Positions 9,619 to 20,363 of a DNA stretch of 49,775 nt are shown piece after piece. The position numbers were made by a program, and so were the translations under genes. The stretch lies in NCBI RefSeq assembly GCF_001668625.1, contig NZ_LZLJ01000044.1, forward strand, positions 1-49,775. The letters are read 5' to 3'. Source of the stretch: Mycobacterium sp. 1274756.6 (GTDB lineage: Bacteria > Actinomycetota > Actinomycetes > Mycobacteriales > Mycobacteriaceae). Within the stretch, counting starts at the first letter, position 1, and each line of letters begins with the position of its first letter. A model generated the notes under the pieces. That model searched no databases. It was not told the DNA's origin and was given only the letters and a program-made list of their open reading frames with translations.

Positions 9619-10449
9619 ATGCGACTCTACCGGGATCGTGCGGTGGTGTTGCGCCAGCACAAACTCGGCGAGGCCGACCGGATCGTCACCCTGCTCACCC
9701 GTGACCACGGGCTGGTCCGGGCGGTCGCCAAAGGGGTGCGGCGCACCCGCAGCAAATTCGGCGCGCGGCTGGAACCGTTCGCCCACATCGACGTGCAGCT
9801 CTACCCCGGCCGCAACCTCGACATCGTCACCCAGGTCGCGGCGATCGACGCGTTCGCCACCGACATCGTCAGCGACTACGGGCGCTACACCTGCGCCTGC
9901 GCGGTCCTGGAGACCGCCGAACGCCTCGCCGGGGAAGAGCGGGCCCCCGCCCCGGCGCTGCACCGGCTCACGGTGGCGGCCCTGCGGGCGGTCGCCGACG
10001 GCAACCGGTCCCGCGAACTGGTGCTGGACGCCTACCTGCTGCGCGCGATGGGGATCGCCGGTTGGGCGCCGGCGCTGACCGAGTGCGCCCGCTGCGCCAC
10101 CCCCGGCCCGCACCGGGCGTTTCACGTCGCCGCGGGCGGCAGCGTGTGCACCTACTGCCGGCCCGCCGGGTCCAGCACGCCGCCGCTGGGGGTGCTGGAG
10201 CTGATGTCGGCACTGCACGACGGGGACTGGGCGGCCGCGGAGGCCGCACCGTCGGCGCATCGCAGCCACGCCAGCGGGCTGGTCGCTGCGCACCTGCAGT
10301 GGCACCTGGAACGCAAGTTGCGGACGTTGCCGCTGGTCGAGCGGGGTCAGCGGATCGATCACGGCGTTGCCGACCAGCGCGCGGCACGGGTCAGGCAGGA
10401 TGTGGCCCATGGTGATGAACCGGATCGGCGGCTCCCGGCGAGCGGCTGA
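9619..10449 (+). CDS. recO: DNA repair protein RecO
   Basis: Recombination mediator that loads RecA with RecR and anneals SSB-coated strands. The 276-residue protein has an N-terminal OB fold ([21 protein letters not shown]) and a helical C-terminal domain with a zinc-finger arrangement of cysteines at 156, 159, 177 and 180. ATG start. The C-terminus, after LPLVER, diverges from Mtb RecO but remains collinear, so I see no frameshift; it ends about 10 residues later than Mtb RecO as I remember it. The last 41 nt overlap the chosen start of uppS in another frame. Confidence 0.93.
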   Translation: MRLYRDRAVVLRQHKLGEADRIVTLLTRDHGLVRAVAKGVRRTRSKFGARLEPFAHIDVQLYPGRNLDIVTQVAAIDAFATDIVSDYGRYTCACAVLETAERLAGEERAPAPALHRLTVAALRAVADGNRSRELVLDAYLLRAMGIAGWAPALTECARCATPGPHRAFHVAAGGSVCTYCRPAGSSTPPLGVLELMSALHDGDWAAAEAAPSAHRSHASGLVAAHLQWHLERKLRTLPLVERGQRIDHGVADQRAARVRQDVAHGDEPDRRLPASG

Positions 10450-11344
10450 ACGCGCGGGGCAGGCCAAACCCGCGAAACCGGCCGCGAACTGCCCGCAGCT
10501 GCCGCCGGCACCCGCCGACTACCCGATGTTCCCCGACACGTCGACCTGGCCGGTGGTATTCCCCGAACTGCCGCCCACCCCGGGCGGCGGGCCGCGCCGG
10601 CCCCCGCAGCACACCTCCAAGGCCGCCGCCCCGCAGATCCCGGCCGACCAGGTCCCGCGCCACGTCGCGATCGTGATGGACGGCAACGGTCGCTGGGCGA
10701 CCCAGCGCGGCCTGCACCGCACCGAGGGCCACAAGATGGGGGAGGCGGTGCTGATCGACATCACCTGCGGCGCCATCGAAATGGGCATCCAGCATTTGAC
10801 CGTCTACGCCTTCTCCACCGAGAACTGGAAACGCTCCGCGGAGGAAGTCCGCTTCCTGATGGGGTTCAACCGGGAGGTGGTGCGCCGCCGCCGGGAGAAC
10901 CTCAACGCGATGGGGGTGCGGATGCGCTGGGTGGGGTCCCGGCCGCGGATGTGGCGCAGCGTGATCAAGGAGTTCGAGATCGCCGAGAACATGACCCTGG
11001 AGAACCACGTGATCACCGTCAACTACTGCGTGAACTACGGCGGCCGCGCCGAGATCGCCGAGGCGGCCCGCGACATCGCCCGCGATGCCGTCGCCGGCCG
11101 GATCAACCCGGACCGGATCAACGAAGCCACCATCGCCCGGCACCTGCACCGCACCGACATCCCCGACGTCGACCTGCTGATCCGCACCTCCGGTGAGCAG
11201 CGCTCCAGCAACTTCATGCTCTGGCAGGCCGCCTACGCCGAATACATCTTCCAGGAGAAGCTCTGGCCGGACTACGACCGCCGCGACCTGTGGGCGGCCT
11301 GCGAACAGTACGCGGCCCGCAACCGCCGGTTCGGGAGCGCCTGA
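10409..11344 (+). CDS. uppS: Long-chain cis-prenyl (decaprenyl) diphosphate synthase
   Basis: Homologue of Mtb Rv2361c, which makes the long Z-prenyl (decaprenyl) diphosphate used as cell-wall carrier lipid. Catalytic Asp sits in [10 protein letters not shown]; other family motifs are [18 protein letters not shown], and the C-terminal [18 protein letters not shown] ... EYIF. About 75 residues of Pro-rich N-terminal extension precede the catalytic core, as in the mycobacterial enzyme. ATG codons at 10367, 10400, 10409 and 10415 are all in frame; I choose 10409 (311 residues) for position after an AGGCAGGA stretch, but the start is uncertain. The stop shares one base with the next ATG. Confidence 0.92.
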   Translation: MVMNRIGGSRRAAERAGQAKPAKPAANCPQLPPAPADYPMFPDTSTWPVVFPELPPTPGGGPRRPPQHTSKAAAPQIPADQVPRHVAIVMDGNGRWATQRGLHRTEGHKMGEAVLIDITCGAIEMGIQHLTVYAFSTENWKRSAEEVRFLMGFNREVVRRRRENLNAMGVRMRWVGSRPRMWRSVIKEFEIAENMTLENHVITVNYCVNYGGRAEIAEAARDIARDAVAGRINPDRINEATIARHLHRTDIPDVDLLIRTSGEQRSSNFMLWQAAYAEYIFQEKLWPDYDRRDLWAACEQYAARNRRFGSA

Positions 11345-11763
11345 TGGCGTCGCTGACCGACCGGCTGGTCGCCGCGCTCGGCGAGGTGCTCGCCGTCGAC
11401 GCCGAGTCCGACGGGGCGCTCACCGTGCGCTACGACGGCACGGTGGCCTCGCTGCGGGTGGTGCCCATCACCGAGGGGCTGGAGCTGGTGTCGCTCACCC
11501 AGATCGTGGGCTGGGACCTGCCGTTGAACAAGAAGCTGCGCGACACGGTCGCCGGGCACGCGGAGCGCGCGGTGCTCGGTGCGCCGGCGGTGGTGGAGAA
11601 GCCCGCCGAAGCCGCGGGCGGGCGCCGCAACACCGGCAAGACCGCCGACGTCATGTTGCGCTACAACTTCCCCGGCAGTGGCCTCGCCGACGACGCGCTG
11701 GCCACGATGGTGCTGCTGGTGCTCGACAAGGGCGTGGAGATCCGCCAGGACCTACAGGGCTGA
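11344..11763 (+). CDS. Conserved hypothetical protein, Rv2360c homologue
   Basis: A 139-residue soluble protein translationally coupled to uppS through TGATG. Start chosen at 11344 because the longer frame begins inside uppS. N-terminal half (LVAALGEVLAVDAESDGALTVRYDGTVASLRVV) recalls the YbjN/type-III-chaperone-like fold, but this is a visual impression only. The C-terminal half carries RRNTGKTADVMLRYNFPGSGLADDALATMVLLVL. There is no signal peptide or membrane segment. It ends 11 nt from the convergent zur. Function unknown; conserved position next to the prenyl synthase hints at nothing firm. Confidence 0.82.
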   Translation: MASLTDRLVAALGEVLAVDAESDGALTVRYDGTVASLRVVPITEGLELVSLTQIVGWDLPLNKKLRDTVAGHAERAVLGAPAVVEKPAEAAGGRRNTGKTADVMLRYNFPGSGLADDALATMVLLVLDKGVEIRQDLQG

Positions 11764-11774
11764 TCCCGGTCGCG

Positions 11775-12167
11775 TCAGCGGCAGTCGGCGCAGGTGCCGA
11801 AGATCTCGATGCTGTGGCTGACCTCGGTGAAACCGTGCTTGGCGGCCACCTCGGCCGCCCACGACTCCACCTCCTGGGCGCTGACCTCGATCGTCGACCC
11901 GCAGTGCCGGCAGAGCAGGTGGTGGTGGTGATGCTCCGAGCAGCGGCGGTACACCGATTCGCCGGTGTCGGTGCGCAGCGTGTCGACCAGCCCGTCGGCG
12001 GCCATCGACTGCATCGTGCGATACACCGTGGTCAACCCGATCGTCTCGCCGCGGCGGCGCAGCTCGTCGTGCAGCTCCTGCGCGGAGCGGAAGTCATCGA
12101 TGCTGTCGAGCAGCTTGGAGATCGCGGTGCGCTGCCGGGTGGACCGGACACTGCGGACGCCGGTCAT
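11775..12167 (-). CDS. zur: Zinc uptake regulator Zur (FurB)
   Basis: Fur-family zinc-responsive repressor of zinc uptake and zinc-free ribosomal protein genes in mycobacteria. The 130-residue protein has the winged helix (TTVYRTMQSM at 46-55), the metal-sensing stretch with HHHHH at 79-83, and the structural zinc cysteine pairs 86/89 and 126/129. The start at 12167 gives the same N-terminus as Mtb FurB; upstream in-frame sequence is smtB in another frame. Its ATG overlaps the smtB stop (ATGA), matching the known smtB-furB operon in which SmtB controls zur transcription. Confidence 0.95.
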   Translation of the reverse strand: MTGVRSVRSTRQRTAISKLLDSIDDFRSAQELHDELRRRGETIGLTTVYRTMQSMAADGLVDTLRTDTGESVYRRCSEHHHHHLLCRHCGSTIEVSAQEVESWAAEVAAKHGFTEVSHSIEIFGTCADCR

Positions 12168-12532
12168 GTGCGGCCCTCGGCGGCGTGGGCGACCGCGTCG
12201 ATGACGATGTGCGCCAGATGATGGTCGGCCAGCCGGTAGAGCACCTCGCGTCCGGACCTTTCCCCGACCACCACGTCGGCGGCCTTGAGGATCCGCAGAT
12301 GCTGGCTGACCAGCGGTTGCGGCACCCCCAGCGCGTCGACCAGCTCGTGCACGCACCGCTGGGATTCGCGCAGCTGCAGCACGATCGCGATGCGGACCGG
12401 GGCGGCCAGCGCCCGCAGCAACTCACCGGCCGCGTCGAGGATCTCCCGGGGCGGGGGCGCGGGCAGCGGCTCGCCGTCGTGCTGGTGGTCCGGTGACGCG
12501 GCGTCGAGCGGGCGATCGGTGGTGGTCGGCAT
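12164..12532 (-). CDS. smtB: ArsR/SmtB-family zinc-sensing repressor SmtB
   Basis: Metal-sensing winged-helix repressor that in Mtb represses the smtB-zur operon and releases DNA on zinc binding. The 122-residue protein has the ArsR helix-turn-helix (VHELVDALGVPQPLVSQHLRIL, 61-82). Asp103, His105, His116 and Glu119 reproduce the spacing of the alpha-5 zinc site of cyanobacterial SmtB. The ATG at 12532 is preceded on the minus strand by GGGAGG; the longer open frame upstream is non-coding. A candidate operator lies about 50 nt upstream. Confidence 0.94.
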   Translation of the reverse strand: MPTTTDRPLDAASPDHQHDGEPLPAPPPREILDAAGELLRALAAPVRIAIVLQLRESQRCVHELVDALGVPQPLVSQHLRILKAADVVVGERSGREVLYRLADHHLAHIVIDAVAHAAEGRT

Positions 12533-12583
12533 CGGTGACCTCCCGCGTAATCGACAATGGTTCCCTGTTAGCCTAGCCCATTC

Positions 12584-12599
12584 ATGCGCAAACACGCAT
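12584..12599. promoter_or_regulatory. Inverted repeat, candidate SmtB operator
   Basis: ATGCG and CGCAT form a perfect 5-6-5 inverted repeat in the smtB/glyS intergenic region, with an extra TGCGCA/CGCGCA similarity just outside. Minus-strand hexamers TTGCGC and TAGGCT/TAACAG nearby could be the smtB promoter, so a bound repressor would block it. ArsR proteins do bind AT/GC-mixed dyads of this kind, but the match to a published mycobacterial site is not verified. Confidence 0.35.
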
Positions 12600-12681
12600 T
12601 TAACGCGCACCCGGGTGTGGTGGCTAGGCTGTCCGGGTTGCGTCCCAACCGACCCCCCACCAGACAGGAGCGCACCCACTC

Positions 12682-14078
<1,397 letters not shown>

Positions 14079-14082
<4 letters not shown>

Positions 14083-16061
14083 AACCGGCCGCCGCCGCCG
14101 TAGAAGCTGCCGCCCGACGATCCGCCGAACGAGGAGGAGCGCCAGCCGCTCGACCCGGTCCGCGGGCCCGACCGGTAGCCGCGGGCGCCGCCCTGCATGG
14201 CCCCGGCGAGGAAGTTGAAGATGATCCCGCCGACCAGCGCGGCGGTGTCGTCGCCGCGGCCGTAGCGGGCGGTGTAGCTGTGTTCCGCCGAGCGCACGTC
14301 GCGGTCGGCGAGCACCTGCGCCTGCGCGCCCAGCGACGCCGCCCGCACCGCCCGGTCGATCGCCCCACGCAGATCGGTGTCGTGCTGCTGGCGGGCCGCC
14401 TCCAGCTGCCTGCGCGCCTCGGCGAGCTTGGTGCGGGCCTCCGGTCCGACGCTGCCGCGGCGGGTGTCGATGAAATCCGACGCCGAGCGCACCCGCGCCT
14501 GCGCGTTGAACTCCGCCTGCTCCCAGCGCCGGGCGAGCCGTTCGGCGGCCGCCTGCTCCTCGGCGACCACGTCGAGCAGCCGGTCGAGCTCGGTGTCGGC
14601 GTCGGTCACCCGAGCGAACGCGGTCAGCGGGTCGTCGGTATCGCGCGCCGCGGTGACCGCGTTGACCGCGGCGGTCCGGGCCGCGGCCAGTGCCTTGGCA
14701 TGCCCGGCCGCGGTGGCCTGCGCCGCCTCGGCACGCGCGATGCCGGCCTGCAGGTCGGCGATCGCCGCCGGCAGCGCGGCCCGGGCGTGCCGGATGTCGG
14801 CGGCGGCGCTGTCGATCCCGTCGAGCAGCGAGCGCGCCTGGCCCAACGCTGATTCCGCCGCCCGGATGCAGTCGACCAGCTCGCCCTGGCGTCCGCTGAC
14901 GGCGCGACCGGCCAGCTCGCGGGCCCGGGCGATGTTCGTTTCGGCGAACGCCACCCGGCTGCGGGCGGTGGCCGCGTTGTCGGCCACCGAGGCCAGCGCG
15001 GAGGCGGCGAACTCGGTACGCAACTGCGCCAGCCGGTCGGTGGCGGCCGGGCCGCGGGCGGTCAACTCCACCACCGTGCGGGTCAGCGCGTCGAGCCGGT
15101 CCGGCGCGTTGATCACCAGGTCGCGCAGCGCCTCGAACGCCGCCCGCTGGGCCTCCAACTCCCGGTCGGCGCGCGCGGCCGCCACGATCACCCCGGTGAG
15201 CAGGTCGCGCTGCTGGGCGGGGGTCTCCGGGATCGCGTCGTCGAGTTGGGTGCGCACGTCGAACGCGTGGCTGAGCGCGGACCGGGCCGCGGCCACCGCG
15301 CTGGTGAACGGTTCGGTGCGGGACTCGCCGAACTCGTCGACCGCCAGCGCCAGCTCGTTGGTGCTGGTGCGCAACGCGTTGTCGACGTCGACCACCTTCG
15401 AGCGGGACAGCGCCTCGAGCGCGGGCAGCGACACCGCCGCCAGGGTCGCCGGGTCGGTGGCGTCGAGGCGCTCGGCGGCGGCCACCTCGGCGCGGCTGCG
15501 TCGCCGGCGCCGGTAGCCCAGCACCGCCACCAGCACCGCCAGGACCGCGGCCACCGCGAGGAGCCCGACCAGCATCGCCCGCCAGTCGGTGGGGTGACCC
15601 ACCGCGGCGGCACCCAACCCGTCGGCGGCCGCGACCGCGGCGCCGGCCCAGTCGCCGCGGCGCAGTGCCGGTTCGATCCGGTCGCGGCGCAGCGCCGCCA
15701 CCTTGTCGGCGGTCAGATGCGGCACCGACGAGGACGCCAGGAAGGCGTAGCTGCGGTCGGTGACCGCCACCGCCAGCAGCGCGTCGCGGTCACCGAGGTC
15801 GCTGGCGCTGATCGTGGCCCGGGCCCACTCCGCCGGGCGCTGCCCGGAGAAGTCGGCGACGTAGACGACCCGGAGTCGGACCCGGTGCTGGTCGTAGAGC
15901 TCGTCGAGCGCGGCGCGGACCTCGCCGCGCCCGGCGGAATCCAGCGCCCCCACCTCGTCGGTGATCGGCCCGCCCAGCCGGTGCGGCGGCGTCGCCGCCG
16001 CACCGGGCGCCACCAACAGGGCGGCGAGCAGCAGGGCGGCGACGATGCGGGCAGCGCGCAT
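14079..16061 (-). CDS. Secreted/membrane TPM-domain protein, Rv2345 homologue
   Basis: The ATG at 16061 gives 660 residues, the size I recall for Rv2345; an upstream TTG at 16070 adds three residues only. There is a signal peptide (1-24, ending GAAA), a TPM domain (about 32-155, TPM = 'TLP18.3, Psb32, MOLO-1'), a single membrane segment (about 161-183) with a following Arg-rich stop-transfer, then 350 residues of Ala-rich predicted coiled coil, and a Gly/Ser-rich tail ending [12 protein letters not shown] proteins are extracytoplasmic; biochemical role unknown. Convergent with glyS, sharing a CTAG of overlapping stops. Confidence 0.88.
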
Positions 16062-16128
16062 GTCCACCAATGTAATCGGGACCGCGTCGGGCGGCCGGGC
16101 GCGTTTGCGGCGACCGTCCCGGCCGTAC

Positions 16129-16206
16129 TCCCTGAGATCGACACGGATTCGGGGCTATCCGGGCGATTTCGGGCCCATCGGCCCGCCTGGGCGTCGATTT
16201 CAGGGA
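16129..16206. repeat. 78-bp imperfect palindrome between TPM gene and dgt
   Basis: TCCCTGAGATCGAC (16129-16142) and GTCGATTTCAGGGA (16193-16206) are inverted repeats matching at 13 of 14 positions. The 50-nt centre holds a smaller dyad GGGCC-CATC-GGCCC. It occupies most of the 195-nt divergent intergenic region, whose remainder shows no gene. No second copy was seen in the window. It may be a REP/MITE-like element or a structured regulatory RNA. Confidence 0.5.
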
Positions 16207-16256
16207 TGACCGCCGTGTTCAGCCCGGTGACCACCGCTTTGGCAGACTGTGCGGCA

Positions 16257-17516
16257 GTGACTACAGAACAGCGGGACCCCTACCGGGCGGCGGACCGCCA
16301 GCGGCAGGTGGCCGAGGCGGCGAAGACCGCCGGCCTGCCCGGCAGCGACGCCCAGCACCGCACCGACTTCGCCCGGGACCGCGCCCGGGTGCTGCATTGC
16401 GCCGCGCTGCGCCGGCTGGCCGACAAAACCCAGGTGGTCGGGCCGCGGCAGAGCGAGACACCGCGCACCCGGCTCACCCACTCGCTGGAAGTGGCCCAGA
16501 TCGGGCGCGGCATGGCGATCGGGCTGGGCTGCGATCCGGACCTGGTCGACCTGGCCGGCCTGGCCCACGACATCGGGCACCCGCCCTACGGGCACAACGG
16601 GGAACGGGCGCTCAACCAGCTGGCGGCCGACTGCGGCGGGTTCGAGGGCAACGCGCAGAACATCCGCATCCTGACCAGCCTGGAACCCAAAGTGCTCGAC
16701 CGGAACGGTCGCAGCGCGGGACTGAACCTGACCCGGGCGGCGCTGGACGCGGTCACCAAATACCCGTGGCCGCGCAGCGCCGGGCGGACCAAGTTCGGGT
16801 TCTACGACGACGACATCGACACCGCCGCCTGGATCCGCCACGGCGCTCCGCCGGAGCGGGCCTGCCTGGAAGCGCAGGTGATGGATTGGGCCGACGACGT
16901 CGCCTACTCGGTGCACGACGTGGAGGACGGCGTCATCTCCGGGCGCATCGACCTGCGGGTGCTCGCCGACCCGGACGCCGCGGCCACCCTGGCCCGGCTG
17001 GGGGAGAGCCAGTTCGCCCAGGTCCGCGCCGAGGATCTGATCGCCGCCGCCGAGCGGCTCTCCGGGTTGCCGATCGTGAACACGGTCGGCAACTACGACG
17101 GCACGCTGGCGGCCTCGGTGGCCCTCAAACGCCTCACCAGCGAACTGGTGGGCCGTTTCGCCTCCGCGGCGATCGCCGCCACCCACGAGGCGGCCGGGTT
17201 CGGGCCGCTCGGCCGCTACGACGCCGACCTGCACGTCCCCGACCTGGTCCGCGCCGAGGTGGCGGTGCTGAAAACCCTAGCCGTGCAGTTCATCATGTCC
17301 GACTCCGGGCACCTGGCCATCCAGGCCGAGCAGCGGGCCCGGATCCAGGCGGTCGCCGAGTGGATGCTCGCCGGCGCCCCGGGCACCCTGGAGCCGCTGT
17401 TCGTGCCGGCGTTCAACGCCGCCGCCGACGACGCCGCCCGGCTGCGGGTGGTCATCGACCAGATCGCCTCCTACACCGAGGGCCGGCTGGAGCGCATCGC
17501 CGCCGAGTCGGGGTGA
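16257..17516 (+). CDS. dgt: Deoxyguanosinetriphosphate triphosphohydrolase-like protein
   Basis: HD-domain hydrolase that converts dGTP (or other dNTPs) to nucleoside and tripolyphosphate. The 419-residue protein has the metal-binding H...HD...D set: H in [14 protein letters not shown] in [15 protein letters not shown] and D in [20 protein letters not shown] at 16257 aligns with the Mtb Rv2344c start; an in-frame ATG at 16206 would add 17 residues but lies in the palindrome arm. dnaG follows 60 nt downstream, the conserved mycobacterial dgt-dnaG order linking dNTP supply and replication. Confidence 0.93.
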   Translation: MTTEQRDPYRAADRQRQVAEAAKTAGLPGSDAQHRTDFARDRARVLHCAALRRLADKTQVVGPRQSETPRTRLTHSLEVAQIGRGMAIGLGCDPDLVDLAGLAHDIGHPPYGHNGERALNQLAADCGGFEGNAQNIRILTSLEPKVLDRNGRSAGLNLTRAALDAVTKYPWPRSAGRTKFGFYDDDIDTAAWIRHGAPPERACLEAQVMDWADDVAYSVHDVEDGVISGRIDLRVLADPDAAATLARLGESQFAQVRAEDLIAAAERLSGLPIVNTVGNYDGTLAASVALKRLTSELVGRFASAAIAATHEAAGFGPLGRYDADLHVPDLVRAEVAVLKTLAVQFIMSDSGHLAIQAEQRARIQAVAEWMLAGAPGTLEPLFVPAFNAAADDAARLRVVIDQIASYTEGRLERIAAESG

Positions 17517-17564
17517 GCCACCACCCCCGCGGGCCGGCGAACACCGTGGCAGACGGCCGCCGCC

Positions 17565-17576
17565 TAGACTGACGCG
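17565..17576 (+). promoter_or_regulatory. dnaG -10 element, leaderless arrangement
   Basis: TAGACT at 17565-17570 followed by 6 nt and the dnaG ATG. Transcription normally starts 6-8 nt after the -10, so the mRNA would begin at or next to the start codon. No good -35 is visible, which is common for mycobacterial SigA promoters. Confidence 0.55.
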
Positions 17577-19457
17577 ATGGCCGGCCGCATCTCTGATCGT
17601 GACATCGCCGCCATCCGTGACAAGATCCGCATCGACGACGTGGTCGGCGACTACGTGCAGCTGCGCCGCGCGGGCGCCGACTCGATGAAGGGCCTGTGCC
17701 CGTTCCACGACGAGAAGACCCCGTCGTTCCACGTCCGGCCCAACCACGGCCACTTCCACTGCTTCGGGTGCGGGGAGGGCGGCGACATCTACGCGTTCAT
17801 CCAGAAGATCGAACACGTCAGCTTCGTCGAATCGGTCGAGCTGCTGGCCGACCGGATCGGCTACACCATCACCTACACCGGGGCGGCCAGCCGGGTGCAG
17901 CGCGACCGCGGCTCGCGCAGCAGGCTGGTCGCGGCCACCACCGCCGCCCAGGAGTTCTACGCCGCGGCGCTGGGCTCGGAGGAGGCCGCGCCGGCGCGGC
18001 GGTACCTGACCGACCGCAACTTCGACGCCGCCGTCGCCCAGCAGTTCGGCTGCGGTTACGCGCCGTCGGGCTGGGACACCCTGACCCGGCACCTGCAGCG
18101 CAAGGGATTCGAGTTCAAAGAGCTCGAGGCCGCCGGGCTGTCCCGGGAAGGCCGGCGCGGCCCGATGGACCGGTTCCACCGTCGGCTGCTGTGGCCGATC
18201 CGCTCCACCGCCGGTGAGGTGATCGGGTTCGGCGCGCGTCGCATCTTCGACGACGACCCGATCCAGGCCAAGTACGTCAACACCCCCGAGACGGTGCTGT
18301 ACAAGAAATCCCACGTGCTGTTCGGCATCGACCTGGCCAAACGCGACATCGCCCGGACCCATCAGGCGGTGGTGGTGGAGGGCTACACCGACGTGATGGC
18401 GATGCACCTGGCCGGGGTGGGCACCGCGGTCGCCTCCTGCGGCACCGCGTTCGGCGACGAGCACCTGGCGATGCTGCGCCGGCTGATGATGGACGACAAC
18501 TTCTTCCGCGGGGAGCTGATCTACGTCTTCGACGGCGACGAGGCGGGCAAGGCTGCCGCGCTGAAAGCCCTCGACGGCGACCAGAACCTCGCCGGGCAGT
18601 CCTTCGTCGCGGTCGCCGACGACAACATGGACCCCTGCGATCTGCGGCTGGCGCACGGCGACACCGCGCTGCGCGACCTGGTGGCGCGGCGCACCCCGCT
18701 GTTCGAGTTCGCGATCCGCACCGCGCTGGGGGAGATGGACCTCGACACCGCCGAGGGGCGGGTCGCCGCGCTGCGGCGCTGCGTCCCGATGGTCGCCCGG
18801 ATCAAGGACGCCACCCTGCGCGACGAATACGCCCGGCAACTGGCCGGCTGGGTGGGCTGGGACGACGTCGCGCAGGTCGTCGGCCGGGTGCGCGAGCAGG
18901 CCAAATCGCCGCGTTCCGGGCGGCCGCGCGGCCGCCCCGCCGAGCCGCCGGCCGAGCACCGCCCGGCCCGGCCCGACCCGCGCGACCCGACGCTGTGGCC
19001 GCAGCGGGAGGCCCTCAAGTCGGCGCTGCAGTACCCGGCGCTGGCCGGCCCGGTGTTCGACACCCTCAGCGTGGAGAGCTTCACCCACCCCGGCTACGCC
19101 GCGGTGCGCGCCGCGGTGGAGGCGGCGGGCGGCACGAGCAGCGGTGCGCTCGGCGCGGCCTGGATCGACCTGGTGCGCCAGCACGCCGGGTCGGAGGCGG
19201 CCGCCGGGCTGATCAACGAGCTGGGGGTGGAGGCCATCCAGGTCGACGAGGACCGGTTACCGCGCTACATCGGCGGGGTGCTGGCCCGGCTGCAGGAGGT
19301 CTGGGTGGGCCGCCAGATCGCCGAGGTGAAATCCAAGCTGCAGCGGATGTCCCCGATCGACGACGGCGACGAGTACCACGCCTTGTTCGGCGACCTGGTC
19401 GCGATGGAGGCCTACCGGCGCAGCCTGCTCGACCAGGCCAGCGGCGACGACGCCTAG
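17577..19457 (+). CDS. dnaG: DNA primase DnaG
   Basis: Synthesises RNA primers for replication. The 626-residue protein has the N-terminal CHC2 zinc finger (C41, H44, C62, C65), the catalytic RNAP-basic/TOPRIM core with VVVEGYTDVMAMH and VFDGDEAGKAA, a Pro/Arg-rich linker (about 440-470) and a C-terminal DnaB-interaction domain. The ATG has no Shine-Dalgarno but sits 6 nt after a TAGACT, consistent with leaderless translation. The stop overlaps that of the convergent small gene in a CTAG. Confidence 0.96.
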   Translation: MAGRISDRDIAAIRDKIRIDDVVGDYVQLRRAGADSMKGLCPFHDEKTPSFHVRPNHGHFHCFGCGEGGDIYAFIQKIEHVSFVESVELLADRIGYTITYTGAASRVQRDRGSRSRLVAATTAAQEFYAAALGSEEAAPARRYLTDRNFDAAVAQQFGCGYAPSGWDTLTRHLQRKGFEFKELEAAGLSREGRRGPMDRFHRRLLWPIRSTAGEVIGFGARRIFDDDPIQAKYVNTPETVLYKKSHVLFGIDLAKRDIARTHQAVVVEGYTDVMAMHLAGVGTAVASCGTAFGDEHLAMLRRLMMDDNFFRGELIYVFDGDEAGKAAALKALDGDQNLAGQSFVAVADDNMDPCDLRLAHGDTALRDLVARRTPLFEFAIRTALGEMDLDTAEGRVAALRRCVPMVARIKDATLRDEYARQLAGWVGWDDVAQVVGRVREQAKSPRSGRPRGRPAEPPAEHRPARPDPRDPTLWPQREALKSALQYPALAGPVFDTLSVESFTHPGYAAVRAAVEAAGGTSSGALGAAWIDLVRQHAGSEAAAGLINELGVEAIQVDEDRLPRYIGGVLARLQEVWVGRQIAEVKSKLQRMSPIDDGDEYHALFGDLVAMEAYRRSLLDQASGDDA

Positions 19458-19699
19458 TCGACCCGCTGCGGTTCCGGCGCTACCACGGTGGTGCCGTCCT
19501 CGATCTCGGTGAGGGTCACCATCGGGGTGTCGGGGGAGAGCCGGTTGGCGATCTTGCGTCGGCCGGCGTCGATGACCGACCGGGCCACCGGCGAGCCGGT
19601 GATGCCCCGGTAGGTGCCGACGATCTGCTCGTAGCGGCGACGTCCGGCTTTGGTGCCGAACACATATCCGACGCCCATGACGACGAGATACCGGATCAC
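19454..19699 (-). CDS. Small conserved protein, Rv2342 homologue
   Basis: An 81-residue protein beginning MIRYLVVMGVGYVFGTKAGRRRYEQ: a short hydrophobic N-terminus with a G-x-x-x-G-like motif followed by an 'AGRRRYE' basic segment, as in YtxH-like small membrane proteins. It probably sits in the membrane with its C-terminus in the cytoplasm; function unknown. Convergent with dnaG (shared CTAG stops), as Rv2342 is with dnaG in Mtb. GGGAGGGGC precedes the start as a ribosome-binding site. Confidence 0.8.
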   Translation of the reverse strand: MIRYLVVMGVGYVFGTKAGRRRYEQIVGTYRGITGSPVARSVIDAGRRKIANRLSPDTPMVTLTEIEDGTTVVAPEPQRVD

Positions 19700-19774
19700 A
19701 GGGCCCCTCCCGTTGACGACTGCTGGCCCCCATCCTGCCTTATGCGCGGCGGCCTTGGCGCGAACCGCCCCCGG

Positions 19775-19785
19775 TAGGCTAGAGT
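19775..19785 (+). promoter_or_regulatory. Candidate tRNA-Asn -10 region
   Basis: TAGGCT (19775-19780) overlapping TAGAGT (19780-19785), with TTGGCG at 19755-19760 upstream, 46-56 nt before the tRNA. Spacing of 14 or 19 nt is not ideal, so which hexamer is used is unclear. Confidence 0.35.
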
Positions 19786-19830
19786 CATCCCTCGGCCGCG
19801 CGGTGCCACCGGTCCGACGCGACCGAGCCG

Positions 19831-19903
<73 letters not shown>

Positions 19904-19911
19904 CAAAGCGT

Positions 19912-20289
19912 TCACTGACCGGGGAAACCCTGGCCCGGCTGCGGGATGGTCATCCCGATCGTGGTCGGACCGGCATGCCGCCCCTGCTGCTGTTTGGCGG
20001 CGGCCTGCGCCATCGCGTTGATCAGCGGGTTCGCGGCGATCATCTCCCGGCGCTCGTCCTCGCTCATCTCGTAGAACGCCCACACCCCCCACAGCGACGG
20101 CCGCACGTACAGGGTCACCTGCTGGCGCCGGGGCGGCAGGACGGCGGGGATCTCGACGACCCGGTCGGCGGTCGCGCCTGCGCTCATCTCCTGGGCCAGC
20201 CGGGCGGTGTCCGCCGACTCGTGCAGCTCGTAGGTGAGCGACTGCCCGCCCTTGCCGGACATGCCCTGCAGCGCAAGGAACCATGCCAT
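19912..20289 (-). CDS. Conserved hypothetical protein
   Basis: A 125-residue soluble protein not recognised by me. N-terminus MAWFLALQGMSGKGGQSLTY, then a charged middle with LPPRRQQVTLYVRPSLWGVWAFYEM and a Gln/Gly/Pro-rich tail ending PQPGQGFPGQ. The start is well supported: AAAGGAGTGACACG lies just before the ATG on the minus strand. No signal peptide or catalytic motif. It ends 8 nt from the tRNA-Asn 3' end and is followed on the right by a 74-nt gap with nothing evident. Confidence 0.75.
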   Translation of the reverse strand: MAWFLALQGMSGKGGQSLTYELHESADTARLAQEMSAGATADRVVEIPAVLPPRRQQVTLYVRPSLWGVWAFYEMSEDERREMIAANPLINAMAQAAAKQQQGRHAGPTTIGMTIPQPGQGFPGQ

Positions 20290-20363
20290 CGTGTCACTCC
20301 TTTGCTAGGTGTTTCTCAGGTCAGCTTAGAGAGCCGCGCGCCGGTTGCGGGCGCGGGTCGGGT

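Noticed and set aside
10330..10449. Possible frameshift at the recO 3' end
   Set aside because: After LPLVER the sequence diverges from Mtb RecO, but residues such as [16 protein letters not shown] stay collinear with it in the same frame, so no indel is needed.
12079..12679. Upstream extensions of zur and smtB frames
   Set aside because: Extra N-termini are out-of-family, overlap the partner gene or the promoter, and the shorter starts have ribosome-binding sites or the ATGA coupling.
17277..19184. Minus-strand open frame of 635 codons opposite dnaG
   Set aside because: Product is rich in His, Gln, Gly, Val and Arg without domain structure; dnaG on the plus strand explains the region fully.
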